The notes beneath the pieces were generated by a model. The model was not told the DNA's origin and made no database searches. It was given only the letters and a program-made list of their open reading frames with translations. Below are positions 45,369-55,489 of a stretch of 64,000 bases of DNA, in pieces (positions within the stretch are counted from its first letter, which is position 1; every line of letters begins with the position of its first letter). A program made the position numbers and the translations under genes. Source of the stretch: JAWKWA01 sp041397765 (GTDB lineage Bacteria; Pseudomonadota; Alphaproteobacteria; Rhizobiales; Hyphomicrobiaceae); NCBI GenBank assembly GCA_041397765.1, contig JAWKWA010000008.1:143593-207592 (forward strand). Reading direction: 5' to 3'.

Positions 45369-46541
45369 ATGTCCGACAGCCTGCCGAAATCTGAGCGGCC
45401 TCTTGAGGACGTTCGGGTCCTGGATTTCTCGCGCTATCTCTCGGGGCCAATGGCGGCTGCCCTTCTCGGCGACCTCGGCGCCGACGTCATCAAGGTGGAG
45501 AGGCCGGACGGGGATCACTACCGCGCGATCGGCATGCGGCCACCTGGGGCAGCCGATTCGGTGCTCTTCCTCGCCGCCAATCGCGGCAAACGGTCGATCG
45601 CGCTCGAACTCGCAGACGAGCGCGGACGCGCCGTCGCCCTCAAGCTGATCGAGCGCGCCGATGTGCTCATCGAGAACTTCCGTCCGGGTATCATGGACGA
45701 GCTTGGGCTCGGCTGGGAGGCGGCGCGCGTCGTCAATCCCCGCCTCGTCTATGTCAGCCTGTCTGGCTTCGGCCAGTCCGGTGCCGCCGCTGGCCGGCCG
45801 GCCTATGACCCGATCGTCCAGGCCATGAGCGGTCTCATGGCGACGATCGGCGAGCCAAGTCAGCCGCCGCTTCTAGCTGGAGAGGCGCTTGCCGACGTGG
45901 CGTCCGGCGTGTTCGCGTCATGGGGGTGCCTCGCTGCGCTCTACCAGCGGCAGCGGACTGGACGAGGCACGCATGTCGACGTATCGATGCTCGAATCGCT
46001 GATGACATTGATTCCGACGGCTTCGGTCACTCATCTCGTCGGCGGTGTCGAGCTGCCGAGAAGCGGCAACAAGCACCCGGTGTCGGCGCCTTTCGGAATC
46101 TATCGGGCCGGACAGGGGCATTTCGCCGTCGCCGTCATCAGCTTGCGGCAGTTCGAGGTCATGATGCGCGCGATCGGACGGCCTGATCTCTCTGCCGATC
46201 CGCGCTTTGCCAGTGATACTCTGCGCCGCACCAACGAGCCATTGCTCGCCGAGGCGATCGAGAGCTGGGCGGCAGACATGACGGCGGGGGAGGCCGTTGC
46301 GAGACTCCAGGGGGGCGGCGTGCCAGCCTCCGAGGTGCTCTCGGTGCCGCAAGCCTGGAGCACCGACATCATTCGCGGCCGAGAGGCGGCAACGACCGTC
46401 GATCATCCCCAGATCGGCGAAGTGCTCATTCCCGAGCAGCCGGTCCGTTTCCTTGGCAGCAAACGGGGCAGGCGCCGAGCGGCGCCGCTACTCAATCAGC
46501 ACGAGGCCGAGATCCTCGCGGAGATAGGATGGCAAGAGTGA
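45369..46541 (+). CDS. CaiB/BaiF family III CoA-transferase
   Basis: 390 residues. The N-terminal fold LEDVRVLDFSRYLSGPMAAA...LGDLGADVIKVERP and the catalytic-Asp region GRPAYDPIVQAMSGLM are typical of family III CoA-transferases, which move CoA between an acyl-CoA and a free acid. The ATG at 45369 follows GAGG by seven bases. It overlaps the acyl-CoA dehydrogenase start by 13 bases, so the two form an operon under the upstream palindrome. It would activate the acid substrate of this catabolic island. Confidence 0.9.
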   Translation: MSDSLPKSERPLEDVRVLDFSRYLSGPMAAALLGDLGADVIKVERPDGDHYRAIGMRPPGAADSVLFLAANRGKRSIALELADERGRAVALKLIERADVLIENFRPGIMDELGLGWEAARVVNPRLVYVSLSGFGQSGAAAGRPAYDPIVQAMSGLMATIGEPSQPPLLAGEALADVASGVFASWGCLAALYQRQRTGRGTHVDVSMLESLMTLIPTASVTHLVGGVELPRSGNKHPVSAPFGIYRAGQGHFAVAVISLRQFEVMMRAIGRPDLSADPRFASDTLRRTNEPLLAEAIESWAADMTAGEAVARLQGGGVPASEVLSVPQAWSTDIIRGREAATTVDHPQIGEVLIPEQPVRFLGSKRGRRRAAPLLNQHEAEILAEIGWQE

Positions 46542-47797
46542 GCGACAGCGATCGGCCGGTCGGCACCGAGGGCGCCGTGCTCGAGACGATCGAGCGCTTC
46601 GCCGAGGAGGTCCTGGCACCGAGCGCGGCCGAGATCGACGAGCGCGAGGCGTTCGCTGCACAGCATCTTCCCGCGCTCCGCGAGGTCGGCCTGCTCGGCC
46701 TCAATCTGCCCGAGGAATGGGGCGGGGCCGGCATCAGTGCAACGACGCTTTACCGCTCGATCGAGGCGCTGGCCGCCGCCTGCGCCTCGACGACTTCACT
46801 GCTGACGGCGCATTACCTCGCCACCGACACGATCTTGATGGCAGGCTCGGACGAGCAGCGCCGGCGCTTCCTGCCGCGCATTGCAGCCGGAAAGGCCCTG
46901 TGCGCCTTTGCACTGACCGAGCCGCAAGCCGGTTCCAATCCGGCCGATATGAGAACGATCGCGACCGCCGACCAGGACAGCTACCGTATCAGAGGCGTCA
47001 AGCACTTCATCTCGAATGCCGCCGCGGCCGACATCATCGTCGTCTTCGCCAAGACCGATGCCGCGGCGGGTGCGCGCGGTGTCTCGGCATTCGTGCTCGA
47101 CCGGGCCGGGACCAGCGGCGTCACCGTCGGTCCTGCCGAACGGACGATGGGGCTGCGCGGCGGGCATGTGTTCGAGGTTGGCCTCGACTGCGAGGTGTCG
47201 TCGGCGAACCGGCTCGGCGACGAGCGCTCGGGCTTCAAATTCGCCATGCGGGCGCTCGACAATGGCCGGATCGACGTCGCGGCGCAGGCGACCGGCATCG
47301 CCGGCAGAGCGATCGAGCTTTCGGTCGACTGGCTGAAGAGCCGCAAGGTCGCCGGCGAGCCGATCGCGCGCTTCCAGGGGCTGCAGTGGATGCTCGCCGA
47401 CATGGCGACAGAGCTCTCCGCCGCCCGCGCGCTCGGTCTCGAGGCGGCACGGCGCCGCGACGGCGGCAAAGGCTTCTCACTCGAAGCGTCCATGGCCAAG
47501 CTCTTTGCGACCGAGGTCGCATCGAGAATCGCCGACAATGCCATCCAGATCCATGGCGGCTATGGCTACACGCGTGGCCTGCCGCTCGAGCGCTTTCTGC
47601 GCGACCTCAGGATCTTCCGCATCTATGAAGGGTCCTCGGAGATCCAGCGGAACATCATCGCCCGCCATGCTGGGCGGCGCGAACCGATTGAAGTTCCCGC
47701 CCGCTCCCTCCATTTCTCCCGACCTCGACTTCACACATGCCCAAGCAGCCCAGCAGAGAAAAGAGCGAGGACCGAGGAAACGTCCGGCGCGACGTGA
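46529..47797 (+). CDS. Acyl-CoA dehydrogenase
   Basis: 422 residues. The two family signatures are present: ALTEPQAGSNPADM with the FAD/substrate contacts, and the C-terminal QIHGGYGYTRGLPLERFLRD. The catalytic Glu lies in RIYEGSSEIQRNII. FAD-dependent alpha,beta-desaturation of an acyl-CoA is expected. The domain ends near ARHAGR; the last 30 residues (rich in Pro/Arg) run into the TetR gene and are probably not native, suggesting the original stop was lost by a small indel. Confidence 0.9.
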   Translation: MARVSDSDRPVGTEGAVLETIERFAEEVLAPSAAEIDEREAFAAQHLPALREVGLLGLNLPEEWGGAGISATTLYRSIEALAAACASTTSLLTAHYLATDTILMAGSDEQRRRFLPRIAAGKALCAFALTEPQAGSNPADMRTIATADQDSYRIRGVKHFISNAAAADIIVVFAKTDAAAGARGVSAFVLDRAGTSGVTVGPAERTMGLRGGHVFEVGLDCEVSSANRLGDERSGFKFAMRALDNGRIDVAAQATGIAGRAIELSVDWLKSRKVAGEPIARFQGLQWMLADMATELSAARALGLEAARRRDGGKGFSLEASMAKLFATEVASRIADNAIQIHGGYGYTRGLPLERFLRDLRIFRIYEGSSEIQRNIIARHAGRREPIEVPARSLHFSRPRLHTCPSSPAEKRARTEETSGAT

Positions 47798-48345
47798 TCC
47801 TTCAGGAGGCCGCGCGCCTCTTCGCCGAGAAGGGATTCGCCGCGACGACGATGCGCGAGATCGCCACCAAGACCGGCATTCTCGCCGGCTCGAATCTATT
47901 ACCATTTTCCCTCCAAGGAAGAGCTCTATGTGACCGTCGTTGCGGATGCGCTCGACCAGCTCTCGGATGCGGTGTCGACGGCGATCACCGTCACGGACGA
48001 CCCTTGGGAGCAACTCGAGGCCGCCGCACGGGCCCACTGCGCGAAATTGCTCGAATCCAGCGAGGTCGCGGCGATTTTCACGCCGCAGTACTTCAGCCAG
48101 CTCAATAAGCAGTCCCGACGCGCCATCGTCGCGCGGCGCGATACTTTCGAAGCAGCAATGCTTGGTCGGATCGTCGACCGGCTCGATCTTGCACCTTCGA
48201 TCGACCGGCATGTCTTCGGATCCATTTCTCGGCGCGCTCAACTGGACGACCTTCTGGTACAAGCCCTCCCTGGATTGACGCCCGCCGAGATCGGCACGCA
48301 GCTCGTGCTCATGCTGCGCCGGGGCGAGACTGCAAATCCCGGACT
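47737..48345 (+). pseudogene. TetR-family regulator, frameshifted
   Basis: The N-terminal frame gives an HTH typical of TetR proteins (RRDVILQEAARLFAEKGFAA, then TMREIATKTGI). At GSNLL the frame breaks: an extra A at 47893-47894 hides the expected S-I-Y-Y-H-F. The next frame continues with HFPSKEELYVTVVADAL and a ligand domain to about 48340, where the end is lost too. One base deletion would restore about 200 residues. It would be the natural repressor for the CAAAC/GTTTG palindromes of this island, but that is inference. Confidence 0.75.
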
Positions 48346-48416
48346 GTGCCGCAATCGCGCTGGCAGAAGCCATGCCGACCGCCGGATCGGCGATGGGATC
48401 CGGACCCCGAGGCATT

Positions 48417-48428
48417 CAAACGTGTTTG
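48417..48428 (+). promoter_or_regulatory. PsrA-type palindrome 2 (N2)
   Basis: CAAACGTGTTTG has the same arms as the other two palindromes with a two-base spacer, about 85 bases upstream of the SDR start. Confidence 0.5.
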
Positions 48429-48513
48429 ATTTTATCCATGGGGAAGTTAGAGTGATGCGGTCATCTGCGGTTCCCGGCAATGCGGAGACCGCACAGGCGT
48501 GGAGAGGAAGGCG

Positions 48514-49262
48514 ATGCAGATCGAAGGCGTGGGACAGTTGTGACCGGAGAGGCGTCGGGCCTTGGAGCTGCAACGGCACGCGCGCTCGCCGCGCGAGCGC
48601 CGCAGTGGCAATATTCGACATCAACGGCAAGAGCGGCAACGAGGTCGCCCGAGAGATCAGGGGCGCAGCGTTCGATTGCGACGTGGCCGACGGCACCGCC
48701 GTCGCCGATGCCGTCGATGCGGCGCATGCCCGGCATGGCGTTGCGCGCATCCTCGTGTGGTGCGCGGGCATCGACCATCCCGGTCGTACGGTCGGCAAAC
48801 ACGGTCATCGAGCTCGACGCCTTCGAGCGGGTCATCCACTGAATCTGATCGGCACATTCAATGTGATCCGGCTTTTCGCGGGCAAACTCAACGCAGCGGA
48901 AAGCTAGGAGATGCGGAGCCACGGTGTCATCGTCTCAGCGGCGAGCGTCGCGGCATTCGACGGCCAGATCGGACAGGCTGCCTACTCGGCCTCGAAGGGC
49001 GGCATCGTCGCGATGACGCTGCCGATCGCGCGCGATCTGTCGCGCTCCGCCATCCGCATCAACACGATCGCACCGGGCTTGTTCCTCACGCCGATGAACT
49101 TGGGACTGCCGGAGGAGCTACGGCAGAGGCCGCCAGGTACCATTCCCCAAGCGGTGGGGTGATCCGAGCGAGTATGCTGCCATGGTGCTCCATCTGATCG
49201 AGAACCGATGGTCAACGGTGAATGCGCTCCGCCTGACGGGGCACTCCGCATGGGGATGGTAG
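48514..49262 (+). pseudogene. Short-chain dehydrogenase/reductase, multiply frameshifted
   Basis: SDR pieces occur in order in changing frames. First comes the cofactor motif VVTGEASGLGAATARALA (normally TGGASGLG), then ILVWCAGIDHPGR, then the catalytic region VSAASVAAFDGQIGQAAYSA with the Ser and Tyr-x3-Lys. RINTIAPGLFLTPM and a C-terminal VNGEC...DGALRM close it. At least four indels separate them. GGAAG precedes the ATG at 48514. An intact copy would be a 3-hydroxyacyl-CoA-type dehydrogenase. It follows the TetR pseudogene and palindrome 2. Confidence 0.75.
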
Positions 49263-49290
49263 CGCGACCGTCAGGCTGGGAGGGCGAGCC

Positions 49291-50873
49291 TCATCTCGGT
49301 GAGCTGACGAAGCTCGGCCAGCCGGCGAGCGACGCATTCTCCTCGCGGGTGACGTCTTCATCATCTTGCCGGTCTCAGTTGCGCGGCAGATGGCTGCGCA
49401 CCAGGATCGTCTTTGGGCATTTGATCGACGACAGGCGAGCTCGGCAAAAACTGTCGAGCTCAGTCGTCGGCGTCGCATCGTCCAGCACCAGCGACGCGAC
49501 TGGCTGCACTACGATGGCGACGACGCGCTCGCCTTCATCTCCACTGATCCCGGTGCGCCGAAGACGGCGACATCGGCGACCGCGGGATGCATGATGAGCA
49601 CGTCCTCGACCTCTTGCGGATAGATGTTGACGCCACCCGAGATGATGACGAAGTGCAGGCGGTCGGTCAGGTAGAGATAGCCATCGATGTCGAGATGGCC
49701 GATGTCTCGACCGTCGACCAACAACACTTTCGAGTTGTAGGCCGTGCGGGTCTTGGCCTCGTCGTTGTGATAGAGTACGGCCCACCCTCGAAGTAGACGA
49801 TGCCTCGTTCGCCGACCGGCAACTCCGTCGCGATCCTCGGCAAGATGCGGCGCGTTCCGCGACCTGCCAGCCGGCCGACCGAGCCTTGGTGTGTGACCAT
49901 TCGCGGCTATCGATGAGGTCGATTGTTCGGTCGTGCTCGTGTAGTATTCGTAGATAATCGGTCCGAGCCAGTCGATCATCTGCTCCTTGATCTCGGCCGG
50001 GCAGGGCGCAGCCGCATGGACTACGGCCTTCAACGAGCTGACATCGGCATTCCTCCGCACTTCCTCGGCCAGCTTCAGGAGGCGAACGAATATGGTTGGC
50101 ACCGTCTTGGTGTGCGTGATGCGCCAGGTCTCGACAAGCTCCAGAAAGCGGATGGCGTCGAACTTCTCCATGATGACCGACGTGCCGCCGAGATGCCCGA
50201 CCATCATGTTGAAGCGGATGGGGGCGGCGTGGTAGAGCGGCGCTGGTGAGAGATAGACCGAGTTTTCCGTCATGCCGAGCACGCCGGCGCAGAGCCGATG
50301 CATGAAGGGATCGGGCTCCATCGGATGTCTCTGCACCAGCGCGGGCTTCACTCCCTTTGGCCGACCCGTCGTTCCAGACGAGTAGTTCATGCCGATGCCC
50401 GTCGCCTCATCGGCAATCGGGGTAGTCGGCATCGAGGCGATTGCTCGGCGCCAGGAAGGCAATCTCTGCGGCCCTTCGTCGTCGTTCTCTTCAATCACGA
50501 AAACATGGGGCGGAGATCTGCCGGTTGCGGCAAGGTTCGCAGCGACAGATGCGTGCCGCTTGGAGACGACCAACAGGCGCGCACCGCAGTCTGCGAGTAT
50601 GAACTCGACCTCGCTTGCCGTGAGATAGGTGCTGATCGGTGTGAAGATGAGACCACTGCGTTGGGCCGCCCAGGTCACCACCATGAAATCGAGACAGTTC
50701 TCCATCATGAAGGCGATGTGGCTGCCAGCAGAGAGGCCGAGATTGCGGAAGAGGTGCGCGCCTTGGTTCGACAGCTCATCGAGCCGGCGGTAGCTGAGTG
50801 CCTCGCCGGACGCCGCCATGATGTAAGCGGGCTTGTCCGGCTGGTGAGAAGCGTGAACGCTTGGGTGGGTCAT
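49291..50873 (-). pseudogene. AMP-dependent acyl-CoA ligase, frameshifted
   Basis: The long frame from the ATG at 50873 carries the adenylation signature YSSGTTGRPKGV, then YEYYTSTTEQ. The usual Gly-rich stretch follows only in broken form (frames shift around 49790-49930). Further on, DGYLYLTDRLHFVIISGGVN, the hinge to the C-terminal domain, returns to frame. The end (SSIKCPKTILV, then ETGKMMKT with the catalytic Lys) lies in two other frames. At least four indels are needed. It would activate a fatty or aromatic acid with ATP. It is the last gene of the leftward thiolase-fadJ-ligase set. Confidence 0.8.
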
Positions 50874-50948
50874 CTTGCGCCACTGGGTTCGGGCAGTGCA
50901 CTTCTCATTGCTCGACGACGCGAGGTTCGCGAATCTCGGAACGCCTCC

Positions 50949-52880
50949 TCAGGCGGCAAAGTCGAGTGTCTTGTAGAAGCGGCCGCTGCCCGCACCATCG
51001 GAGCGGAGTAGGCTCGGGCATGTGAACCGGGCACCGTGACGCTCTGCCAGACTGTCGGACAGAGCAAGGAACCGGGTCCACCCTTGGGTATCGATGTGAC
51101 TGAACGGGCCACCTGTCCAAGGTGCGAATCCGAGCCCGAACACTGCCATCACATCCCCCGTCTCCGGGCTCTTGAACATTCCCTCCTCCAGGCACCTCAG
51201 TGCCTCGACCTCCATGATGGTAAGCAACCGCTCCTTCACTGCCTCCTGGCCTGGCTGTTCGACCGCTGGTTCGAACTCTTCGCCGAGCGAGACTGACAGA
51301 AGCCCAGTCTGCCCTTTGACATCCGATGCGTAGAACAGCGGACCACCCGCGCTGGCACCCCGATGGACGGACAGGAGCCGTTCGATGACGTCAACAGCGC
51401 GCACAAGATCGGCACCCGATCTGTCGTCACCGCCGCGCGCCTTCAATGAAGCAGCGAGGCTCGCCGCACCCATCCTGTCTGTCAGCGCGAGCGGTCCCAT
51501 GGGCATCGAAAGGGCCTTGCCGGCATTCTCGATGCGCGTTGCGGTAACGCCTTCTGAAAGCAGGCGCAGGCCTTCAGCGGCATAGGCAAGTGCAAGACGG
51601 TGAACGTAGCCGCCACCTTTGAAAGGAAGCGCGACCACGGTCTTGCGGGCTGTCGCGAAAGATCGACAGCACCGGGCAATCTGATCCGGAGCGGCGCATC
51701 CTTGCCGTAGACGGCCTCCGCGTAACCTGCCGGTCCTTCATAGCCGACGAGATGCATGCCGTCGTCGCTGCCAGGTGTCAACGTGCCCGAACCCAGGACC
51801 AATCTGATCGAGACGCCGATGAGCGACGGTTCCCCGCCGGCCGATCATCGCGAGATCACAGTCGGCGGCAGTATCGAGTCGATCGACCTCGATCTTCACC
51901 CGCGCGCCGCGCGGAAAACTCATCGGCATCGCCACCAGTGCCCAAAAGGCGGTTTTGCCGACGGACGCTCGACCGTCCGGTCGTCCACCGATTGCAGATC
52001 CTCTGCCAGTTGATGAACTTGGTGCGGATCATGTTCAGGCCACGTCGCCAAGCAACCCGACGAAGCACTTCCTCGAGTTTCAAAGCGGTGTCCATTGGCA
52101 CGAGCCAGCCGTCGTACACGGCGCGCTGAATGGCATCTCTTTGTGAAGGCCGCGCGTGCGGCGCTGCGCATCTGGGCATTGAGCACCGCCCAGTCGCTGC
52201 CCCTGCCGGTGCGGAAATCGATCAGGCAGGTGTTGACCACGCCGCAATACGACTCGTGCTTTCGGCGTCGACGCGATGATCTTTTGCTTCGCCGATCAGC
52301 CGGTCGGTTGGAACGATCGCATCGACGAGACCGAGTTTCCAGTGCCGCCGCCGGCATCGCGCCCGGGTCTCGCCGTCCCAGAGCAGCGGCAGCGCCTTCT
52401 TGACAAGGCATGCGCGCGCGATAGCGACGGTGCCGCCGCCACGCCAGGCGAGGCCGACATCGTTGAGCAGGCCGATCAGCGTTCGAGTGTGTCATGCGAT
52501 GCGCCGGTGACAGGCCAGGCACATCTCGAAACCGCCGCCGAGCGCCGTGCCAGGATGCGCCGGCGGCGATAGGCTCCACGGAACTCAATGCGGCGGAATA
52601 GCATTGACATCGCCAGCATCGTCGAAAACGGCGCTCGATGAGCTACGCCTCTGACCGGGCTTGACCTCCAGCGTGCGTGCAAGCCAGGTCAGATCGACCG
52701 GCGATGAAGGCCGGCTTCGCGCTGGTGATGACGATCACTGCCGCCGGGTCATCGGCTTGCGAGGGCCGTCTCGAACTGGGCGAGCATTTCCTGGTCGAGC
52801 ACGTTCATGCTGCGGCCGGGCATGTCCCAGATGATGCTGGCGAACCCTTCGGCGTCGACCTCGTAGCGAAGGCCTGTCAT
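50949..52880 (-). pseudogene. FadJ-like enoyl-CoA hydratase/3-hydroxyacyl-CoA dehydrogenase, heavily frameshifted
   Basis: The start at 52880 gives MTGLRYEVDAEGFASIIWDM. It is followed in other frames by VIVITSAKPAFIAG-DLTWLA, GTALGGGFEMCLACHRRI (hydratase site) and AVYDGWLVPMDTALKLE. The intact last frame (51638-50949) holds the dehydrogenase C-terminal domain (VALPFKGGGYVHRLALAYAA, FGLGFAPWTGGPF). Total length is close to, but shorter than, an intact FadJ. Many indels lie between 51640 and 52830. GAGGAG lies nine bases before the ATG. In an intact state it would do the hydration and oxidation steps of beta-oxidation. Confidence 0.8.
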
Positions 52881-52893
52881 GGCTTGAGTCTCC

Positions 52894-54103
52894 TCAGACG
52901 CGCTCGATGATTGTCGCGGTGCCCGTAGGTGCCGACGCACATAGTCACGAGGGCAGTGGAAGAAGATCGCGCCTCTCGAGCTCGTCGAGCACAGTGCCCA
53001 GGATGACGCCGCCTTGTTGCCCCGAGCGGATGACCCATGGCGATGGCGCCGCCGGCCACGTTGATCTTGCTGCTGTCGTTCCCATCAACTCCTGAAGAAT
53101 TACGACCGAAGCGAAGGCCTCATTCAGCTCGTAGAGGTCGATGTCGCGGCATCCATGCCGGCGCGCTTCAACCCTGCCTTGCGCGAGACGGCCTCGGGTC
53201 CCTGTCAACATGATGCAGGGCTCCGGGCGGATGCGAAGTTCACGATGCGGGCGCGCGGCTTCAGGCCGATCTTCTCGCCGATCTCACTTGCTGCCGCCGG
53301 GAGATGAAAACGGGCACTCGACGACGCCGCACGTACCGGATGTAAGTGCCGGTGTTCCACCCGCTCGATCTGCGGGTATTTCTACGAGGAAGCCTCGTCG
53401 AAACCTCCTTCCACGCCCATGCGCGCGAATGCCGGCTCGAAGGCCGCGAGCGATTACGTCGTGTTTCGGACGCAAATGTTCGTCCTTCGAACAACACATC
53501 GCCGAACATGTCCTTCACAGGTACGACCGATTTCCTGAACCAGCCCTCTTTTTCCAAGCATGAGCGGCACGGCGTTGACTTTCGAGCGCATAGGCGTCGA
53601 GCTCCTCGCGCGAGTAGTCCCATACCGTCGCGATGAGGTCGGCGGCCACGCCCTGCGGCAGATAGCGGAACTCGGAATAGACCGACGGATCGCTGTACCG
53701 ACGCCACCGCCGGCGAAAAGCGGCACACGCGACGCTGGATTCGACGCCGCTGGCGGTAAAGTCCGCTGAACTCAGCCTTCACGCGTACGCGATCGTGTTG
53801 ACCGCTTCAAGGCTCGATGCACAGAACCGATTGATCTGGATGCCCGGCACATGCTCGGGATAGCCCGCATGGATGGCGGCGACGCGCGCGATGTTCGAGC
53901 CCTGCTCGCCAACGGGCTCGAGGCAGCCCATGACGACATCCTCGACGAGATTGGCGTCCAGCTCGTTGCGGTCGCGGATGGCACGCAGCACCGTTGCGGC
54001 CAGCTCGACCAGGGGCACTTTCGTGGAGCGCACCCAACTCCGGACGTCTCCCTCGCACCCGCCGCGGCTTCCCCAGACAGTCGTAGATGTAGCAATCGGT
54101 CAT
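52894..54103 (-). pseudogene. Acetyl-CoA acyltransferase (thiolase), heavily frameshifted
   Basis: The start MTDCYIYDCLGKPR at 54103 has GGGAG upstream. The frame 54033-53779 gives the thiolase N-terminal domain with the active Cys (INRFCASSLEAVN). Later frames give DIDLYELNEAFASVVI and the His block AGGAIAMGHPLGATG, ending with TATIIERV at 52894. The middle part (53250-53780) is scattered over three frames. It is the first gene of the leftward beta-oxidation set, two dozen bases before fadJ. An intact copy would cleave 3-ketoacyl-CoA. Confidence 0.8.
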
Positions 54104-54173
54104 GGTCGCTCCCTCTTGCCGACCTTCGCGGCCGCATTCGCCTACTCGGAACGAGCGACCGTCCTGATCTTAC

Positions 54174-54187
54174 CAAACGTCTGTTTG
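54174..54187. promoter_or_regulatory. PsrA-type palindrome 3 (N4) in a divergent promoter
   Basis: CAAACGTCTGTTTG lies between the leftward thiolase start (54103) and the rightward racemase start (54365), so one bound repressor could control both operons. Confidence 0.6.
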
Positions 54188-54364
54188 AATTGTCCAATCG
54201 AGCCGTACTGTCTCACCCGTCTCGCCGCCTTTGCGGTCAGATGGGATCGTCATCGCAGACGGCTGGCACGACGTCGGGTGGTCGTCGTGGTGGAGAGCAC
54301 CGCATCAGCGCAGCGAGCAGATGTTCTTCTTCTCTCCCTGGCGGGACGGTGGGATGCGCGAGTG

Positions 54365-55489
54365 ATGGCTGGACCGTTGAGCGGATTGCGCGTTGTGCAG
54401 GTGGCGGGCCTCGGCCCCGTGCCGTTTGCTGCGACGATGCTGAGCGACATGGGAGCGGATGTCGTCCGGATCGACCGTCCCGGGACGAGGCCATTGAGCC
54501 CGTGGGAGATCACGGGCCGCGGTCGCAGGGCCGTCGAGATCGACCTGAAGACGCATGACGGCACCGCCGCAGCCATGGCGCTCGCGGAAGTGGCCGACAT
54601 CCTTCTCGAGGGTTTCCGTCCCGGCGTCATGGAACGATTGGGGCTCGGCCCCGACGTGCTACTCGCGCTCAACCCGCGCCTTGTTTACGGGCGCATGACC
54701 GGATGGGGCCAATCGGGGCCCCGTGCAGGCGAGCCCGGTCACGATGTCAACTACATCGCACTCTCGGGTGTCTTGCACGCGATCGGGTCGCCGGGCGGAC
54801 CGCCGGTACCGCCATTGAACCTCATCGGGGACTACGGAGGCGGCGCGCTCTATCTGGTTGCCGGCGTGCTTGCAGCGCTCCACGAGCGGCAAATGTCGGG
54901 CTGCGGCCAAGTCGTCGATTGCGCTATGCTCGACGGTGCGGCCTCGCTGATGGCGGAGATCGTCGATCTGGCGAACACGGGGCAATGGAGCATGGCGCGC
55001 GGCAGTAACCTGCTCGACGGTGGCGCGCACTTCTACGGGGTCTATGAGTGCAAAGACGGTCGTCACATCGCGATCGCACCCATGGAGCGGCAGTTCTACG
55101 TCGCGTTCTGTGAGCGTGTCGGCGTCGATTTGCCCGATCCCGACAGCTATGAACGATCCGAGCTCTGGGCCGAGGCGCGGACCCGGCTCGCAAACCATTT
55201 CAAGACCCGAACCCGCGACGAGTGGTGCGCGTACTTCGCCGGCACTGAGGCTTGTGTCGTGCCCGTGCTCACCATGGACGAGTCGCCCGGCGATCCCCAG
55301 GTCGCAGCTCGCGAGATCTATGTGACCTATGACGGCGTACGCCAGCCCGCGCCGGCGCCACGCTTCTCTCGCACACCTGCACAGATCCAGTCTCCGCCAC
55401 CCAGCAATGCAACTCCTGTCGAGGAGGTTCTCTCAACTTGGCGCAGCCGACCGGTCGGCGCGGGAATGCGCGAAGGAGGAGCTTCATGA
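54365..55489 (+). CDS. Alpha-methylacyl-CoA racemase-type CoA-transferase family protein
   Basis: 374 residues of CoA-transferase family III, closest in pattern to alpha-methylacyl-CoA racemases (Amacr/MCR). GHDVNYIALSGVLHAIG supplies the catalytic-His region, NLIGDYGGGALYL the Asp, and IAPMERQFY the Glu of that group. It would epimerise 2-methyl-branched acyl-CoAs so that beta-oxidation can proceed. The gene is intact, unlike its divergent thiolase neighbour, and overlaps the MDR gene as ATGA. No strong ribosome site is seen before 54365. Confidence 0.85.
   Translation: MAGPLSGLRVVQVAGLGPVPFAATMLSDMGADVVRIDRPGTRPLSPWEITGRGRRAVEIDLKTHDGTAAAMALAEVADILLEGFRPGVMERLGLGPDVLLALNPRLVYGRMTGWGQSGPRAGEPGHDVNYIALSGVLHAIGSPGGPPVPPLNLIGDYGGGALYLVAGVLAALHERQMSGCGQVVDCAMLDGAASLMAEIVDLANTGQWSMARGSNLLDGGAHFYGVYECKDGRHIAIAPMERQFYVAFCERVGVDLPDPDSYERSELWAEARTRLANHFKTRTRDEWCAYFAGTEACVVPVLTMDESPGDPQVAAREIYVTYDGVRQPAPAPRFSRTPAQIQSPPPSNATPVEEVLSTWRSRPVGAGMREGGAS

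Noticed and set aside
53141..53563. 140-residue + strand frame inside the thiolase region
   Set aside because: It reads antisense to thiolase fragments and has no similarity of its own.
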